A DNA stretch of 64,000 bases from Sphagnum compactum (taxonomy: Eukaryota; Bryophyta; Sphagnopsida; Sphagnales), in assembly GCA_965153455.1 (NCBI GenBank), contig OZ234502.1:15035495-15099494 (forward strand), given 5' to 3'. Made by a program: the position numbers and the translations under genes. Positions 35,601 through 47,628 of this stretch are shown piece after piece; position 1 is the first letter of the stretch; each line of letters starts with the position of its first letter. A model generated the notes under the pieces. The model was not told the DNA's origin, did not search any database, and saw only the letters and a list, made by a program, of their open reading frames with translations.

Positions 35601-37376
35601 TTACAAATACAAGTTGATGATGAAGGAAGATTTCCTCATCTGACATTAACAATCACAACATCCATAAGTGTGCAAAACTTATTCATAAAAAACTCTAAAA
35701 AATTTCCTCGTGCATTTGGAGGGCACTTTAAAAACACTACTAATAACTCTTCAAAAAAAGAGGCACCTTATGCCTATGTGACCATAGTTTCCTCTAGCTC
35801 TTACCACCTTGTGGTCAAAGGTATCTTTAGAATTGTGACAATATTTGCTTCGTGCTCTGCTATGGGTAAGGTCTACATGTGAGGAACATTCCCAAATTGT
35901 AAGGTTGTACTCAATTATCTTGCTGGTTTGACAAAATATGGTTTTCCTTTGCACTTTGAATGCACATCTCCCATTATAGCTTATTGGAGTTTTTTCATCA
36001 TGTGGCTTGCATGCAATTTTGATTCTTTCACACCTTACCACAGTTTTCATAATCTGTACTTACTTTTGAAGCTATTAAACAAGGCTAGGCCCCTTATCTT
36101 AGGAAGGCCCCCACCCTGGAATTTTACCCTACCTACACTTTGAAAAGATAACTTCAAGACCTCCATAAACTGACTACCTAAATTGTGGAAAATGAAAAAC
36201 TTGCACATCTATTCAGGAACCCTGTGAAAACTGACTTCACACTAATACAAAAACAACCTCAAATATAAACATTATGTGGCCTTGTGGACTCATTGGAAGC
36301 TAAGTGTACAAGGACCCCAACAACACAACAACCCCCACCCCCCAAAATACAGACAATAATTAAGAACATATTCACATTAAAATCTGTTTTAGACGAAAGA
36401 AAGTGACAATGGTGCATCGGCCAGGCGGTGAGCTAACCTGGTTAGATGTGTCACTATTCAAAACTACACCTATGATTGAGCGTTCAGTGTTGACATGTTG
36501 TGGTCCACCTTACTCGAAAATTTGTGAAAATCAGACAATTTGTGAAAAGAACCTAGTCCCATTGGCATGGGTTTCTAAGAGAAGCCCTCCTGAACAAATA
36601 TGGTGACAATAACTTTCCTGACCCTCTCAGAGGTAGAAATACAATGGATGTCAGTAGTGAGGAAACATCAGTCAGTACAAAAAACTAAAAAGAAGCTGAG
36701 AAAAGCAATCCTGGTTTATTCATTCATTATAACCTCCAAGGCTTGCTCTTCACCCTTAAACTCCATTTGTCAAATATGAATATCTCAGCACACAAAGGAA
36801 AACAAGATATGATCACGGCAAAGACACAGCAAGTCTTTTACCGTAACAACAAAATATGGTTTCTGTGTACTCTTCTTTTTATTATTCCATTGAGATCTTT
36901 GTACACAGCTGTGTTCTATAATGAAGTGCTGAATGCTACAAGGTCCAGCATGAAATTCCAAATCTAATCTCATCAGAATTTGACCCCAAACACTGTAACT
37001 AAATGTCAGGAGGATCACAGAGACAGAGAAAACAAAGGTGTCATTGCTGTAGAGATGGGTCCTGATGAAGTATGTTCTTTCCTACTCTTTGCCTTGTTCC
37101 ATCTAAGGTCAGGCTACAGAGTTTGCAAGGATAACAAAGAGAGTCTTCGAAGGATAATAAAATGCTACAAGGAGTGTGCGACAGTGATTGGAATCTCTTC
37201 TCTAACCTGTTGTTGCACATTCTGACTTCATTTTCCAGATGTGCACATCCCACAGACAACTTGTGCTTGCTGCTCAATTCTCCTCTGCAAACATCAAGTC
37301 AAAGTTTCACTCATCAACAGTCAATTCCATGAGTAAAGATCAGAGCAGAAATGCATAGATATAGCCTCAGCCAGCA
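35601..37376. other. Intergenic DNA and 3' flank of GS1 copy B
   Basis: Frames such as 35928-36143 and 36403-36606 (plus) have no recognised motif. The last several hundred bases before 37377 should include the 3' UTR of the minus-strand GS1 gene. Confidence 0.35.
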
Positions 37377-40300
37377 TTATACCAGAAGTCTTCTATTAAA
37401 ACCAGATTTGAAGTCCTGACCTGGCTTCCATACTAGGGTTGTGTAGGCAATCATGCCGCACACAACATAGGGATCCATGTTTGATGATGGTCGACGATCC
37501 TCAAAGTAACCTGGCATGACACACATTTCCCACCTCTGTTCAACCTTTGGCCACAGGAGAATATCGTCCGAAATGTTCAGAGACAATCCTTTGGTTTTAT
37601 GAAATATATGAATATCACAGTCCGGCAAGTTACTGCCTCCCTCTGAAGGTTAGGTTCCTAGATATTTTTCCTGCCATCAGAAATTAATCTTATTTCATTC
37701 AGGATTTGCTTCTCTAGGCAAGATGTTCACCTTTTCCTTCCTTCTCTGTATCACGACCCACACGGATAGATGCACCACGGTTGGCAACACCCTACATCCA
37801 TTGCAATTGTCAGCACACACCAGATTAAAACTGTCCTACCACATATATGCATGAGATCTAACCTAAGTGTTGAATGCAGGCACAAAAGGACAAGTGTACC
37901 AATCAAGGAGTTGCCAATTACAATTCCAGGATTCAGTTCAGCAAGCCCAGAGTATTTAAATTGCAACAATGGACAACATAGTAAGTTTGTAGTTTGTACC
38001 CAAGAGAAGGTATTCATGTCAGCTGTCTCATGTCGCCCAGTCAAGCGTCGTTCATTGCCTTCTCCATATTTGGCAATGTGCTCTTTATGCCTCAAACCAA
38101 GTTTATTGATAGCCTCCTTGATGTGTGCGTAGCCACCCTCTTCCCGCATGGTCTTAGTGCTGTTACACAAGCAGAACCCCAAATCTGTCAAGAAGTAGGT
38201 CAATCTGAAGTATGTCATATGAACATTTTGCAGCAAGTCTTTCCACATTAAGTTCTCACTTCTGCATCATCACCACATGGAAACAGTGAAGTGCTTCAGT
38301 TTCACAACAATCAATCAGCTGGTATCCACCAGCTGAAACTGAACATTGTACCTATAATTTGTGTGGCAACCAGCACCATTCCAGTCACCCTGTTTCAAAT
38401 TTACCATACAAATGAGCAGTGTCAGGCACTTTGACACAAAAGGAAACAACGCGGAGTAGACAAGACCTATTCAGAAATGGTTCAATAAGAGAAGGCTTGG
38501 GGTCTTACATCAATAGGCTTGGGATCCAATGAAAGCACCACCCCTGCAATTTCTGTAATCCTCTGCAACAAGCAATACAATCAACAGATCACAAAAGTTA
38601 CACACATACATATGAAGTAGGCATAGTCCTCTAGCACCAGCAAAGGGAGAAAACATAAGCAACCTATCCCTTCCAGATCGTAGAATTCCCATCACAATAC
38701 CCAATGCACTTCTGGACAAAAACTTCATGATTGTATGCACATGTACCTCTAGGATGTATCGAGCAGCCCACAGCTGATCAGCTGCTGAAATGCCAATTGC
38801 AGGTCCTACTTGGAACTCCCACTGTTGCACAGAGAAATACAAAACCAATGTAAACAACCATTTTTCTTCAGGATGTACAACAAGAGAACCACAAATGAGG
38901 TTGTTCCATTACGCACACACTCTCACTCACAAACACACATGCATATTACTTGTACTCACAACCCAATTCTCAATTCTCTCCATTTCTCTCTAAAGGTCCT
39001 CATGCATCATAAAGAAGAGAGGACTAGCCTCTCTGAAGACAAGTCAATACAGATTGCTAGAACACTCATAATGTGCACACATTATGTGATTGTACCTGAC
39101 CAGGCATAACTTCTCCATTGATACCACTGATTTGAATGCCAGCATAGAGGCATGCCTTGTAATGAGCATTGACAATGTCCCGACCCCAAGCTTTGTCAGC
39201 TCCAGTTCCACAATAGTAGGGTCCCTGTTCCACAGGCAAGCATGTAATATGAAAAGCAATGCATTTATTGCTGACTATTGATCCTCATGCCTGAAATTTT
39301 CAAAATGAATGCCTCATAATATCCATCAATGAGAATACATGGTGTTCAAAGTTGGGTGCATATTTGTATCAAAGAAGACATTGATTGGGCCCAACACAAG
39401 CAAGCATAGTTTGTCATTGGCTGGAGCACAATAGAATTGGAAAAAGGTTATGGATTGCCACATGGAGTAAGACAAAAGGACAGAATCAGAGATGTCTATG
39501 GGCATTCTGCAAGAGCAAGGACATGGTCATGGAAAACTGTACAAGAGCTTCACCTGAGGTCCAGGGTAACCTCCCTTGGGCCAACCAAGAGGCCATTTAA
39601 TGTCTTTCTGTAGCAAAGTATATTCTTGCTCAAGTCCAAACCTGCCCAAATGCATATGAGCTCTTTATCAAGGTTCATCTTTACAAAATACTCTGCAAAT
39701 GCACAGAATATCTTAGCATTGCCAGGTAACTTACAGAAGCATGAAACACCTCTGTACCCTCAATCCTCCAACCTCCACATCATGTAAGGCTTCATGAATT
39801 TAAAACTTACCAGGGCACCTCTTCAGCAACCTCCTTCTTGGCAAAGATCTCAGCTGCAGCAGCTCTCTTGTTTGTTGGGATAGCCACACCTTGGGGAGTA
39901 TATGCATCACAGATGACCTACCATTCCCAATCACGCTCCAATTTTAATGTTAATTTCACCCCAAGCACACATTGATTGCACAATCATCAAGCCTGAAAAC
40001 AGATTGCAAGAGTGAGTAGTTTGAGGCATACCAGGATGTTGTGTCCCCTTCGGAAGGGATCTTTGAAAATGGCCTGAGGACTGCACAACCATGAATTCAT
40101 GTTTTAGGAGCGCATCTAACATTTTCCTTCATACACATAGCATATTCTCAGAGAAGAAATTACAACAAACAGGAAAAAAGATGATAAAGATGAAATATGA
40201 GAAAAAGGCAGGGGGATGAGCCTGAGTTACTTACTATAGAATCACTTCACTATCAGCACCTGGGGCTTGGTTGGTGCTGGAGCCATCATAGTTCCATTTT

Positions 40301-41297
40301 GGGAGCTTTTTGACATCAGTAACAGGGCCAGGCAGAGTCTGCAATGACAACGTAGTGCAGTGCTTCAGACTTCAAGACCTTGCAGCACCTGATATTGATA
40401 ATTTTGAAAAAATCTATTTCATCAATTGTTACTGCGGTGAGGCAACCTAAACTCGTGATCGTGCTTCTTTGTTTTCGGAAACACAAGACTTTGGAGGAAT
40501 GCAAATAAGCAGTGTCGAGAAAGACATACCCTGGCTTTGCTGCGAAGATCCGTGCCCGATCCGCCGATCCTGTGAATCAAAATCCAGTAGAAAGCGAACT
40601 TGTAAATGCAGAGCAAGAGCAAGTAATAATACTTAAAGTTCAATGCTTGTTGACTCGTGACGCTAACTCCTTAGTCTCTTAGTCTGCAAATGGAAACTTT
40701 GTTAGCTTGTCGACTCTGACGGAGTCACTGAAATTGTCGACTGTCTTAGCTCGATGAGATTGTCCAAACATTTAAAGTCGATCTAAGACATTTCAAAGCA
40801 GAAAGTCGACAATTCCAGTCCTAGCTCAGTCCACTACTAAGTTCTCCCTGAAGCGCCTGCTCGAGACGACCAAAAGATAAAAAAACAAACAAAAGAACAA
40901 ATGCAGCACCAGCTACAAGACCAATGCGATTCCCAACCTCAAACCACAGCCACGCTGCTCCAATTACTCTGTTTCTATCAAGTTTCCTGTGCTTCTTGTT
41001 CTTGTCTGTCTCTCCATCTACACAAAAATAACGAACCGTAATTTCCGCCGGAAGAAGGCCACCGCCGCCGATCACAATTGCTTTCAATATTCTTTCGTTC
41101 AATTCCCTCTCTACTTACTTACACCAGGGAGGAAAAAAAAATCCGTGAGAGAGACGGACTCAAATTCCGGGAGCAACGAAGAAGCTTTGAAGGACAAACG
41201 GGGAGTAGAGAGATGGAACAGAAACACACCAGATGTACTCGGCGATTATTGTCTTCTCATCGAGCGATAATTCCAGCAATTCAGTCAGGGTCGACAT
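37377..41297 (-). CDS. GLN1: Cytosolic glutamine synthetase (GS1), tandem copy B, complete, 13 exons
   Basis: Same reaction and predicted cytosolic location as copy A. Exons on the minus strand are 41230-41297, 40530-40569, 40235-40338, 40032-40080, 39811-39917, 39554-39641, 39096-39224, 38747-38821, 38509-38562, 38352-38389, 38000-38159, 37731-37791 and 37377-37510. They join in frame to 368 aa with GT-AG introns throughout. Exons 2-12 have exactly the same lengths and phases as in copy A, so the pair arose by duplication. Active-site landmarks [45 protein letters not shown] and [14 protein letters not shown] are intact. Differences include [11 protein letters not shown] at the start, [10 protein letters not shown] and [10 protein letters not shown]. 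The unrelated C-terminal tail is [15 protein letters not shown] fold-back transposon sits about 275 bp upstream of the ATG. Confidence 0.97.
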
Positions 41298-41571
41298 TAT
41301 GTTTGACAAACAACGGCACAAGAAGATCCCCGATCCACACAAGAATAGAATGCGAATGCAGGGAGTTGAAGAAAACGCCGCAGTGAGTGAGGAAAATAGC
41401 TCTCGCACGCTTGCTCGCTGGCTAGATAGCTGCAAATGCAACGCAAGAGACAGAGCGAAGACGAAGGAACAAACCGCACAACGCTGCATAATATATCGCG
41501 CCACCACCGCCGCAGTCAATAGTAAATAATGGTGGCATCCACTATTTTATCTCGGCCAAAATTTCACTGGA
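41298..41571 (-). promoter_or_regulatory. 5' leader and proximal promoter of GS1 copy B
   Basis: More GC-rich than the surrounding DNA. It is bounded distally by the fold-back element at 41572, so any promoter element shared with copy A must lie within about 275 bp or beyond the transposon. Frames on both strands here are not recognisable proteins. Confidence 0.4.
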
Positions 41572-42632
41572 TGCCTGTTACGACTCAGTTGTGGATGAAC
41601 ATCAACTGAGTTAAACTGTGGTTTCACCTTACTAACTCATTATGTAAAAAGGAGGTCCTATATATAAGGCCCACTTTACACTAGGAGTCAGGGGCAAAAA
41701 ACTTGGGGCCAACTTTGAGTATTTTTGGGTTGCAAATTGGCCCCAAGTTACTAGTAAATGCTAGAACATTGATGTCAGGATATTAATAATGCTGAAACAT
41801 TGGCCCCAAGGGTTACAAATTGGCCTCCCAAATTTTATGGTATCCTTTTTTCAGCCCGGGGGCCAATACTAGGCCGTAAAGTTCAGCATTTATTAGTACT
41901 TGGGGCAGATTGAAAAGCTTTTTTCTATTTCAGCCTTGACTCCTAGTGTAAAGCCCTTGGGGCTGATTTCAACTTTTGCACCAGGAATGCTGGACTTGGG
42001 TTGAACATTGGCCCTGACTCCTAGTGTAAAGTGGGCCTAAGTAGATAGGTAGAAAAATAAGTGACTACAGATAAGCAGATGGTTTATACATAAGCAAAGG
42101 CTGTTTTTACTACTTAACTACTAACAACCCACATTCAAGTTGTTAATAGGTAGGTAGCAAAAACTGCAACAGAGATAACCACCATGTTTAGCTAGGGAAC
42201 TGGAACCCAAATTCAACTGAAAACTGTTTCCTGATCACTTACTGTCCATCTTTCATGATGCACCTGGTGGGAGGTGCTGGTTCACTCTGGGCAATTGAAC
42301 CAGCACAACTGCGCACCATGAAGGATGGATGAAAAGTCAAGAAACAGTTTTCTGTCGAATTTGGGTTCCAGTTCTGTAGGTAATCAGGATGTTTAGCTCT
42401 ATTGCTGTTTTTGCTACTTACCTATTAACAACTTGCATGTGGGTTGTTAGGAGGTATGTAATAAAAATAGCCTTTACTTATGTTTAAACCATCTACTTAC
42501 CTAGTAATCCCCTATTTTCCAACCTGTGTACCTATATATATGACCTACTTCATTACAGATGAGTTACCCAGGTGAAACCACAGTTTAACTCAGTTGATGT
42601 TCATCCACAACTGAGTAATAACAGGCATCCAG
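41572..42632. mobile_element. About 1.06-kb fold-back (long inverted repeat) element, MULE-like
   Basis: The left arm runs inward from 41572 (CTGGATGCCTGTTACGACTC...). The right arm reads the same inward from about 42631 (CTGGATGCCTGTTATTACTC...). Similarity continues through TGGATGAACATCAACTGAG and TTAAACTGTGGTTTCACC. It then runs through AGCAGATGGTTTA, AACAACCCACAT, TAATAGGTAGGTAGCAAAAAC and GGAACTGGAACCCAAATTC to a centre near 42285 (GCTGGTTCA...TGAACCAGC). Removing the nested MITE at 41668-42037, each arm is roughly 330-350 bp. No target duplication could be identified. Confidence 0.85.
41668..42037. mobile_element. 370-bp Tourist-like MITE nested in the fold-back element
   Basis: Perfect 26-bp terminal inverted repeats start GGCCCACTTTACACTAGG and are flanked by TAA on both sides (41665-41667 and 42038-42040). 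A 3-bp TAA duplication and GG-starting ends fit the PIF/Harbinger (Tourist) group. A further internal copy of the end (TGACTCCTAGTGTAAAG near 41937) lies about 75 bp from the right end. The interior is rich in TTGGGGCC-like phrases, with no coding capacity. It interrupts only the left arm of the host element, which dates it as younger. Confidence 0.92.
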
Positions 42633-42639
42633 TTGATGG

Positions 42640-42980
42640 TGCACTGGGTGGGTGGTCGTTCACTCTCTTCTAGTTTTACCGAGGCTCATTCCTCCCCATA
42701 AGTAGTAACCTAATATTTACCGCAGTGTCAGTCAGTTTCACCACTTTCTCTCGGGCTCAATTGAGTGGGAATTTAGGGGTCCTGCTTATCACACACACAG
42801 ACTGCACGTGTCTTTCCACCCAGGCCTTCTAATTTACCCCGTCAACCAGGAGCCAATTTTCCCACCGCCCTTTTCACCGTCAGCGAGAGAGACAAGAAAG
42901 TGGTCGCCGGGGAGGAGACAGAGTTACCTACTAGAAGTAACTGCCACCAGAGTTTACAAGTTACCTTGCTCTCTTGTTCT
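42640..42980. other. Intergenic DNA, no gene seen
   Basis: Relatively GC-balanced. The 42808-42990 plus frame (60 aa) has no motif. Confidence 0.35.
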
Positions 42981-43034
42981 CAGGGTTTAGGGATTTTAGG
43001 GTTTAAGGGTTACCTAAACCCTAAATCCTAAACC
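42981..43034. repeat. Inverted pair of telomere-like motifs
   Basis: GGTTTAGGGATTTTAGGG faces TAAACCCTAAATCCTAAACC across about 11 bases, so the two halves could form a hairpin. GCTCTCTTG flanks both sides (about 42969 and 43036). Confidence 0.7.
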
Positions 43035-43421
43035 AGCTCTCTTGCCAAGAAGGTCTGAAAAAACATTTTTTGGTCTTAAGTAGGCTAGTGTTGTTGTTGA
43101 TTTCAATTTAATTTTCTAAAAATTATGGGTTTAAATTTTCTTTTTAAATTTTAAAATTTGGGTGGGTGGATTATGGGTGTATTAGGCTATATAGCCTTTA
43201 ACAAGGTTTGGTGTACGGTTGTTCCCGTAATGCCCTTGGCCTTACTTACATAGACAATATGCATCCTATGGACGGCATGGAATGCTCAACCATTCTATTG
43301 ATATTAAGCCTTCTTCTTCTTCTTTCAAATGTGTCCCCAATGCCAAACAAAACAAGAAACAAGACTCAACAAAATAATCTGTCTTTTTTTTCTTTTACAA
43401 AATTATAGGTGGGAGTTTTTT

Positions 43422-43445
43422 GGGGGGGGGGGGGGGGGGGGGGGG
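43422..43445 (+). repeat. Run of 24 consecutive G
   Basis: An uninterrupted G homopolymer preceded by a T-run. Long poly-G runs are unstable and prone to sequencing length error. Confidence 0.9.
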
Positions 43446-46400
43446 AGGAGAAGAGGCTAGAATGAGGATCCACACCAAAAACTCTTCAAAATAATTGGCT
43501 GTTTTGTGCATGTTTGGTTCATAGTTTGCCTGAAACAACGATAAAATTGGCAATCCGTTCCCTTTTTTTTATGAGAGTTAAAAATTTAAAACATTAGGAA
43601 TCATTTGTTCTCAGTTCTCACGTAATACCATGGGTGCCCACAGCCGCCCACTTTGCACCGCCCATTTCCAAGGACCACTTTTCTCGATCGTGCAACAAAT
43701 TTTCACCCACCAAATTTGTTGCATGACCAAATTGGATGCAACCCCCATCATCTTTAACCAATGGAAGCCCCATGAATCTCGCAGAGGTAGGAGGGGGACG
43801 GGATCAAGGGTCCCACACATTTGAAAATATTAGCTGTTTTAAGGTATTCTAAAGGCCCAAATAGGGGAGTTTGGGGGTGGTCCAAATGTAGGTACCACAC
43901 AAGCCACTTATTATAGGAGTAAGGTTTTTACATGTGCCTTTTATGTTGCGATGTGGCGCCTTGTGTTTTACCAATAAAATTAAGTTGTCATCTAATTTGG
44001 CCATTACGCAACTTAATTTTACTATTATTATTATCCCACAAGTGTAGAGGCCAGGAAATTTGGCCCTTCAAACTTGGGCATGTATTTTTGGCTTGCGTAT
44101 TATGCTTAGCCTTGTTTGTAATTTTTGGCCTTTGGATAGACACTACTGCACATTCAAATGCTATTTTAATAATAGGCGACGATGGCAAGTCAGCTATAAA
44201 AGGGCAAAAACATGGCCTCTTTGTTGTTTGGAGTGCCCACCCCAAACCCACAATTTCTTTAGTACAAAATTTCCTGAATTTGTATTGTATTTAGGGTTTA
44301 GGGTTTAGTATCCAATTGAAAGACACTTAAGTTTTAAAATTTTCTATTCTCCCTAGCAAAAAGTTGCTATATTTTTTTTCTTTTTACTTAGTCATTATCC
44401 AAGTGGAAGACATTATTTGGGTTGAAATTTTCCATTTCTCTAAAGAAGGAATTTTACTACCAGAAAAGAGAAAGAATTTGCAATTTGGAAGGTATTTGGA
44501 AAGCATTTTGCCAACAAATTGATAATGTTTCATGTTTTTTCTTTTTTTTGAAAAGGAATGTTGTTTTATTATTGCCTCAAGCTAGCAGATGAGCATGTAT
44601 AGATTTTTGGTGCACCCATCCCATTGATGGGTTGTTTTGAAATCTACCCATCTACTTGTTGGGTTTCTTTTCAAAATATGAATGTTGGGTAACTGATTTA
44701 ATCATGCCTCTATATCATTTTATTCTTTTGGGTTGTCATTTGCCTTTTTGTATCACAAGGTTTCGTATCACTATGAAATGTATAAAAAATTCATGTGACT
44801 AATTTTTTAAATGAAATCTGTTTGATAAACATACAAATAATTAATCTCAATTCCTTTAAATCTCATTGAGATTCTTCAAAAAAATAATTTGAAACATTAT
44901 GCAAAAATTGATTAAAATAAAGCATGTCAATTTTTAAATAAATTAAAATTTTAATATAAAATTCATTTTTGAAGTATATTTTTTTTAATTAATTGGATGT
45001 TATCTTTAAAACTTCAATAAGGCTTGATGAAAATTTAATAACAAAAATCATAATAAAATTAGTTTTAATTGATTAATTTGTTTGTATTGTTGTTGTATTT
45101 TATGTTATAAACATTTATTATTGCCCTAAGATACTAAACATGCATGTATAATTTTAGATTTTACCAAACATGTATGGGGCAAACACAACTTGTTTGATTT
45201 TGAAGGGTCTAGAATGAACTGGCACCCACAAATGCACCAATTTGGATGGATAGTGATTGGACAGGGAATTTTTCATTATGTTCCTATCCCCAACCAACCA
45301 CCCTAAATTAAGACAATTAATGTAATACCTTGACGATTTCAACACTAATTATATCATTTGCAAAAATGTTGAAAATTTCAAATAATATTTTTTTGAAAGA
45401 AAAATATTTTGTGGAGGAACATTAAAAAAAAATTAAATATTTTTTAAGAAATTTTTTTTGACATGGAATCTTTTTGAGATAAAACAATTCAACATTGAAA
45501 TGTTGAACTTGCCTTGATACTCCAATAATTTATGTAATGTTTTTAGACTTACATGTATTTATTTTGTTTTAAAAAAAGTCCTTATTATTATTTTCCTCTC
45601 TTTATTAGCCTTCATCGTCCCTCCACTTATTAGCTACCAATTAAAAGGACAATCACCCTAACTTACATGGCGACCTTCCTATTTGCACATTTTCACCGAC
45701 TCACTAGATAATGGATGCCACCATAAAAAGATAAGGGTTTCACACCAAAAAAAAACTAGATATTTTTTTCCCCCACCTACTTACTATTGCTTCCTATAGA
45801 CTAATGACAAATTAGATTTAATGCATTAACAAATGTAAGTATTGCAAAGACTTTGTCGTCTTTACCTTAAGTTAACCTTTTAGTTTTTGGAATGATAATA
45901 TAAGGTTAACCCCAAATGTAGGTATCAAACTTAATGCCCAAAAACATCTATTACAATATTACTTGAATAGGATGCAAAAAATAATGTGCAACTATTTTTT
46001 ACAATAAAAATGTAATTTATTTAAATGTAAATAGGGTTCTTAAAATTCATTATCAAAATAATATACCTAGAATATAATATCTAAAATATTTTCAATTTGA
46101 ATGAGTTTTTCAAAATAATTTTATTACTTAATAAAACACCAAAAAACTACCCCATTATCTACATGTTTCATAAAAAATACAAAAATTGACCTCCATAAAT
46201 GAATGTGTTAACCCAAGTTTTCAAATATGTATATAATAACTGGTTGTTACCATCTAATAATTAGTGGAATAATACAATTTCAAATTTTAATTAAATTATA
46301 CGAGGTAACAGGACTTTAGGTGAATTGGTCTGTTGAAACAATCAATAACAAGTATTAGGGTAACCGGTAGGTTAAGTAAATCAATAACTAGCTTGTTACA

Positions 46401-47328
46401 ATAACCGACTGTTGATAGTAACAAGTTGGTTTAAACCTATGGCCAATAGTTGCTATAGTTTAAGTTTAAAGTTTTGTTATAATAGCTAGTAACTGTTTAA
46501 TTTAAAATAGTGCTACATTTGGTATAAATAAAAGGATTGGAGGATTGTGAACGATATCTCTTTTTGGAACTTTTTGTAAATTTTTGAACTTTTGCAACTT
46601 CTTTCTTTTGTTAATTTTGGAAATCATTTCTTGCTTTTATTTTTGATTTATGAATAGGTTCACTTACAACTTTGATATTTTTATTTTTTCAACTTGTTAT
46701 AAAAGAAAAAAATCAATTTTGTTTTTGCATTTGGGAAGAATATATATATATTATTTTTACAAACTACTAATCTAAAGCAACCTATGAATATCACGTAAAA
46801 CCAAAATTAGAAAACCTAGAAGATAAGAAATCTTAAATTTAAAAAGAACCCTTAATAGAATGGCCTCCAAATGTTTTTAAGTTGGAATCCTTTGAATCCA
46901 ATTACACACATTAACTTCTTTTCCAAAAAATTAATGGTGCATACAACATGCAAATATAATTTTGTGTAAAATGGTAATGAACTTTCAAACCAAAATTCAA
47001 AATAAATCCAAATTGGGTGAATTTATGGAGTTTTTTTTTTGTGTCCAGTTATAAGGCAAATGTGTTTGGTGAAAAATGTTTATATCAAAATTATACTAGA
47101 CATTTCCAAAATTCAACATCCTAAGGTTTGAAGGCCGCACAAGAACAAAACTATTAACAAACAAGCCACGAAAGGGTATGTATGTAGCAATGTTCAAAGG
47201 AGGGCACATGTTTCTAGGCCCACAGTATGGAGGGATGACAAGATCCTAGAGATTTTATGAATAATCAACTTGTACGAAATAATAAACACATAATTATTTA
47301 ATTTGGTGGCCACCAAATGAAACATTAA
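43446..47328. other. AT-rich intergenic DNA, no gene recognised
   Basis: 43600-44300 is less AT-rich and carries frames on both strands (43932-44294 plus, 120 aa; 43611-43820 minus), none with a known motif. TTTAGGG units lie at 44290-44307. 46230-46500 has repeated GTAAC/GTTAC and ATAACCG phrases that may be a decayed transposon end. The rest is featureless. Confidence 0.35.
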
Positions 47329-47628
47329 TTGAGAAATATACAACATGTCTTCATACAACACAACGAAAATGAATCATTCCAAGCTTACTTAATCATTAAA
47401 TTCCCGCATGGTCTTCCAAGTATTTGGAAGAAGAAGATAGACATTTTGTCTCCCATCTCCGATGCCTTTCATTTGATGCAGCATTACATCAACACATTGT
47501 TCAATCAAGGACTAAATGTTTGATTCGGCTTATATCACTAGGGCTCATTGCTTTTGACTCCCCTTATTTTGATGTGGTAGAATCTTACACCCTCTTTTGT
47601 TTTCCTACTTATAACTCATGTAAGTAGA

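Noticed and set aside
43932-44294. 120-codon plus frame with a hydrophobic start
   Set aside because: The minus strand is open as well over the same stretch, there is no family motif, and no splicing or repeat context supports it.
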